From Hydractinia symbiolongicarpus (taxonomy: Eukaryota; Cnidaria; Hydrozoa; Anthoathecata; Hydractiniidae), in contig NC_079882.1 of the NCBI RefSeq assembly GCF_029227915.1, positions 496,001 through 560,000 on the forward strand: a stretch of DNA of 64,000 nt. The letters run 5' to 3'. The notes under the pieces were generated by a model, which worked only from the letters and a program-made list of their open reading frames with translations, was not told where the DNA came from and ran no database searches. Positions 62,188-64,000 of the stretch are shown here, piece after piece (the first letter of the stretch is position 1; every line of letters begins with the position of its first letter). A program made the translations under genes and the position numbers.

Positions 62188-63200
62188 TCGTTCGGGAAAT
62201 GAGTTTACTCCCTGGGTACTTTCTTTGTATACTTTTGACTATACGAGACGAGTCCGGATTTACGGGAAATCGCGGGTTTTCGTTTGCCGGCGATTAAACT
62301 TCTTTTATTCAGCGTCTCATCAAAAATGAAAATATTTTTGAGAACTACAAGTCTCATGCGTTTTACTGGTGAAAAAATAATTTAAAAAATCGTTCTGGTT
62401 ATGAGTTTACTTCCTGGGTAATTTCTTTGTATACTTTGAACTATACGGGACGAGTCCGGGATTTACGGGAAATCGCGGGTTTTCGTTTGTCGGCGATTAA
62501 ACTTCTTTTATTCAGCGTTTCATCAAAAATGAAAACATTTTTGAAAACTACAAGTCTCATGCGTTTTAGTGCTGAAAACATAACTTAAAAAATCGTTCGG
62601 GAAATGAGTTTACTTCCTGGGTAATTTCTTTGTATACTTTTGTCTATACGGGCCGAGTCCAGGATTTACGGGAAATCGCGGGTTTTCGTTTGCCGGCGAT
62701 TAAACTTCTTTTATTCAGCGTTTCATCAAAAATGAAAACATTTTTGAAAACTACAAGTCTCATGCGTTTTACTGGTGAAAAAATAATTTAAAAAATTGTT
62801 TGGGAAATGAGTTTACTCCCTGGGTACTTTCTTTGTATACTTTTGACTATACGGGCCGAATCTGGGATTTACGGGAAAGCGCGGTTTTGATTTGCCGGCG
62901 ATTAAACCTCTTTTATTCAGCGTCTCATCAAAAATGAAAACATTTTTGAAAACTACAAGTCTCATGCGTTTTAGTGCTGAAAACATAACTTAAAAAATCG
63001 TTCGGGAAATGAGTTTACTTCCTGGGTAATTTCTTTGTATACTTTTGTCTATACGGGCCGAGTCCGGGATTTACGGGAAATCGCGGGTTTTCGTTTGCCG
63101 GCGATTAAACTTCTTTTATTCAGCGTCTCATCAAAAATGAAAACATTTTTGAAAACTACAAGTCTCATGCGTTTTACTGGTGAAAAAATAATTTGAAAAA
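62188..63200. repeat. Pentamer HOR, copy 4 (1,013 bp)
   Basis: The a-b-c-d-e pentamer appears again, about 4.3 kb after copy 3, with the same length. Small differences: gagtttac for gagattac in b, gcgtttcatc at the end of c, and gaaaacataac for gaaagcataac before e. Confidence 0.88.
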
Positions 63201-64000
63201 TCGTTAGGGAAATGAGTTTACTCCCTGGGTACTTTCTTTGTATACTTCTGACTATACGGGCCGAGACAGGGATTTACGGGAAATCGCGGGTTTTCTTCTG
63301 CCGGCGATTAAACTTCTTTTATTCAGCGTCTCATCAAAAATGAAAACAATTTTGAAAGCTACAAGTCTCATGCGTTTGAGTGGCGAAAAAATAATTTAAA
63401 AAATTGTTTGGGAAATGAGTTTACTCCCTGGGTACTTTCTTTGTATACTTTTGACTATACGGGCCGAATCTGGGATTTACGGGAAAGCACGGTTTTGATT
63501 TGCCGGCGATTAAACTTCTTTTATTCAGCGTCTCATCAAAAATGAAAACATTTATAAAAACTACATGTCTCATGCGTTTTACTGGTGAAAAAATAATTTA
63601 AAAAATCGTTCAGGAAATGAATTTACTCCCTGGGTACTTTCTTTGTATACTTCTGACTAAACGGGCCGAGTCAGGGATTTACGGGAAATCGCGGGTTTTC
63701 GTTTGCCGGCGACTAAACCTCTTTTATTCAGCGTCTCATCAAAAATGAAAACATTTTTGAAAACTACAAGTCTCATGCGTTTTAGTGGTGAAAATTTAAT
63801 TTAAAAAATCGTTCGGGAAATGAGTTTACTCCCTGGCTACCTTCTTTGTATACCTTTGACTATACGGGCCGAGTCCGGGATTTGCGGGAATTCGCGGGTT
63901 TTCCTTTGCTGGCGATTAAACCTCTTTTATTCAGCGTCTCATCAAAAATGAAAACATTTTTGAAAACTACAAGTCTCATGCGTTTTACTGGTGAAAAAAT
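63120..64000. repeat. Segment repeated at the right edge, copy 2
   Basis: Partner of 58860-59740. It overlaps the last monomer of pentamer copy 4 and runs off the window with the array still in progress. The last monomer starts at 63809, so the satellite continues beyond this sequence on the right. It also appears to continue on the left, where position 1 is a monomer start. Confidence 0.85.

Larger units (their letters stand above)
1..64000. repeat. Satellite DNA array, ~203-bp monomer, head to tail
   Basis: The window is filled by one tandem repeat. Monomers start at 1, 204, 406, 609, 812 and so on, up to 63809. Nearly all are 202-205 bp; the exceptions are five of 152 bp and four of 188 bp. 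Counting starts and allowing for the short ones gives about 316 complete monomers and a final partial one of 192 bases. All lie in the same orientation, and no unrelated sequence interrupts them. Neighbouring monomers differ by scattered substitutions and one- or two-base indels in A/T runs, while copies in the same position of a higher-order unit are almost identical. This is the usual picture of a centromeric or pericentromeric satellite kept similar by unequal exchange. Centromere function itself is an inference. I do not recognise the family or the species. Confidence 0.97.

Noticed and set aside
1-64000. CRISPR array
   Set aside because: The entire period is repeated, with no short repeat separated by unique spacers, and 203 bp is far too long a unit. 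No cas genes are present.
1-64000. Tandem gene family or rDNA-type spacer repeats
   Set aside because: No RNA gene or coding region occurs in any monomer. The sequence does not resemble 5S, tRNA or rRNA spacer structure, and I saw no match to the tRNA-type B box (GGTTCGAnnCC).
1-64000. Telomeric repeat or subtelomere
   Set aside because: I saw no short TTAGGG-, TTAGG- or TTTAGGG-type arrays on either strand.

Overview
The whole 64 kb is one satellite DNA array. A single monomer of about 203 bp repeats head to tail from the first base to the last, always in the same orientation. By arithmetic this is about 316 complete monomers plus a 192-base partial one at the right edge. I found no gene, RNA gene, transposon, unique spacer or inverted monomer. 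The open reading frames of 60-102 codons are chance readings of the repeat: 203 is not a multiple of 3, so the frame shifts at each monomer, and the A/T-rich end of each monomer contains stops.

Such a long uninterrupted array is typical of centromeric or pericentromeric heterochromatin of a eukaryote. I cannot name the species. The monomer is about 37% G+C. The consensus I assembled by eye has 13 CpG where about 7 are expected, so CpG is not depleted. This fits a genome with little DNA methylation, or an array renewed faster than methylated CpG decays. Neither centromere function nor CENP-A occupancy can be read from the sequence.

Layout, with monomer starts counted from the motif tcgttc: (1) 1-9,742, low-order repeats: 406-bp dimers, a 1,218-bp hexamer shift, a 609-bp trimer and a duplicated 5/4-monomer block. 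(2) 9,743-20,591, higher-order repeats (HORs) marked by two shortened monomers of 152 and 188 bp, ending in three successive 11-mers of about 2.17-2.18 kb. (3) 20,592-28,913, the same family without short monomers, including two tandem 1,624-bp 8-mers. (4) 28,914-30,937, a diverged tetramer of 809 bp. (5) 30,938-40,276, mixed 4- and 5-mer duplications. (6) 40,277-42,712, a transition zone. (7) 42,713-51,846, a 19-monomer unit of 3,857 bp, followed by a copy that lost one monomer and then had eight monomers duplicated. (8) 51,847-64,000, a family based on a 1,013-bp pentamer, with a segment repeated 4,260 bp apart at the right end.

Nearly all changes keep the 203-bp register. The history is therefore one of unequal exchange between misaligned monomers, plus gene-conversion-like patches. 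The notable points are the recurring 152-bp monomer with a complex junction, the layered duplications at 42.7-51.8 kb, a patch at 55.76-55.88 kb identical to a monomer 53 kb away, and a 9-bp-stem dyad in many monomers.
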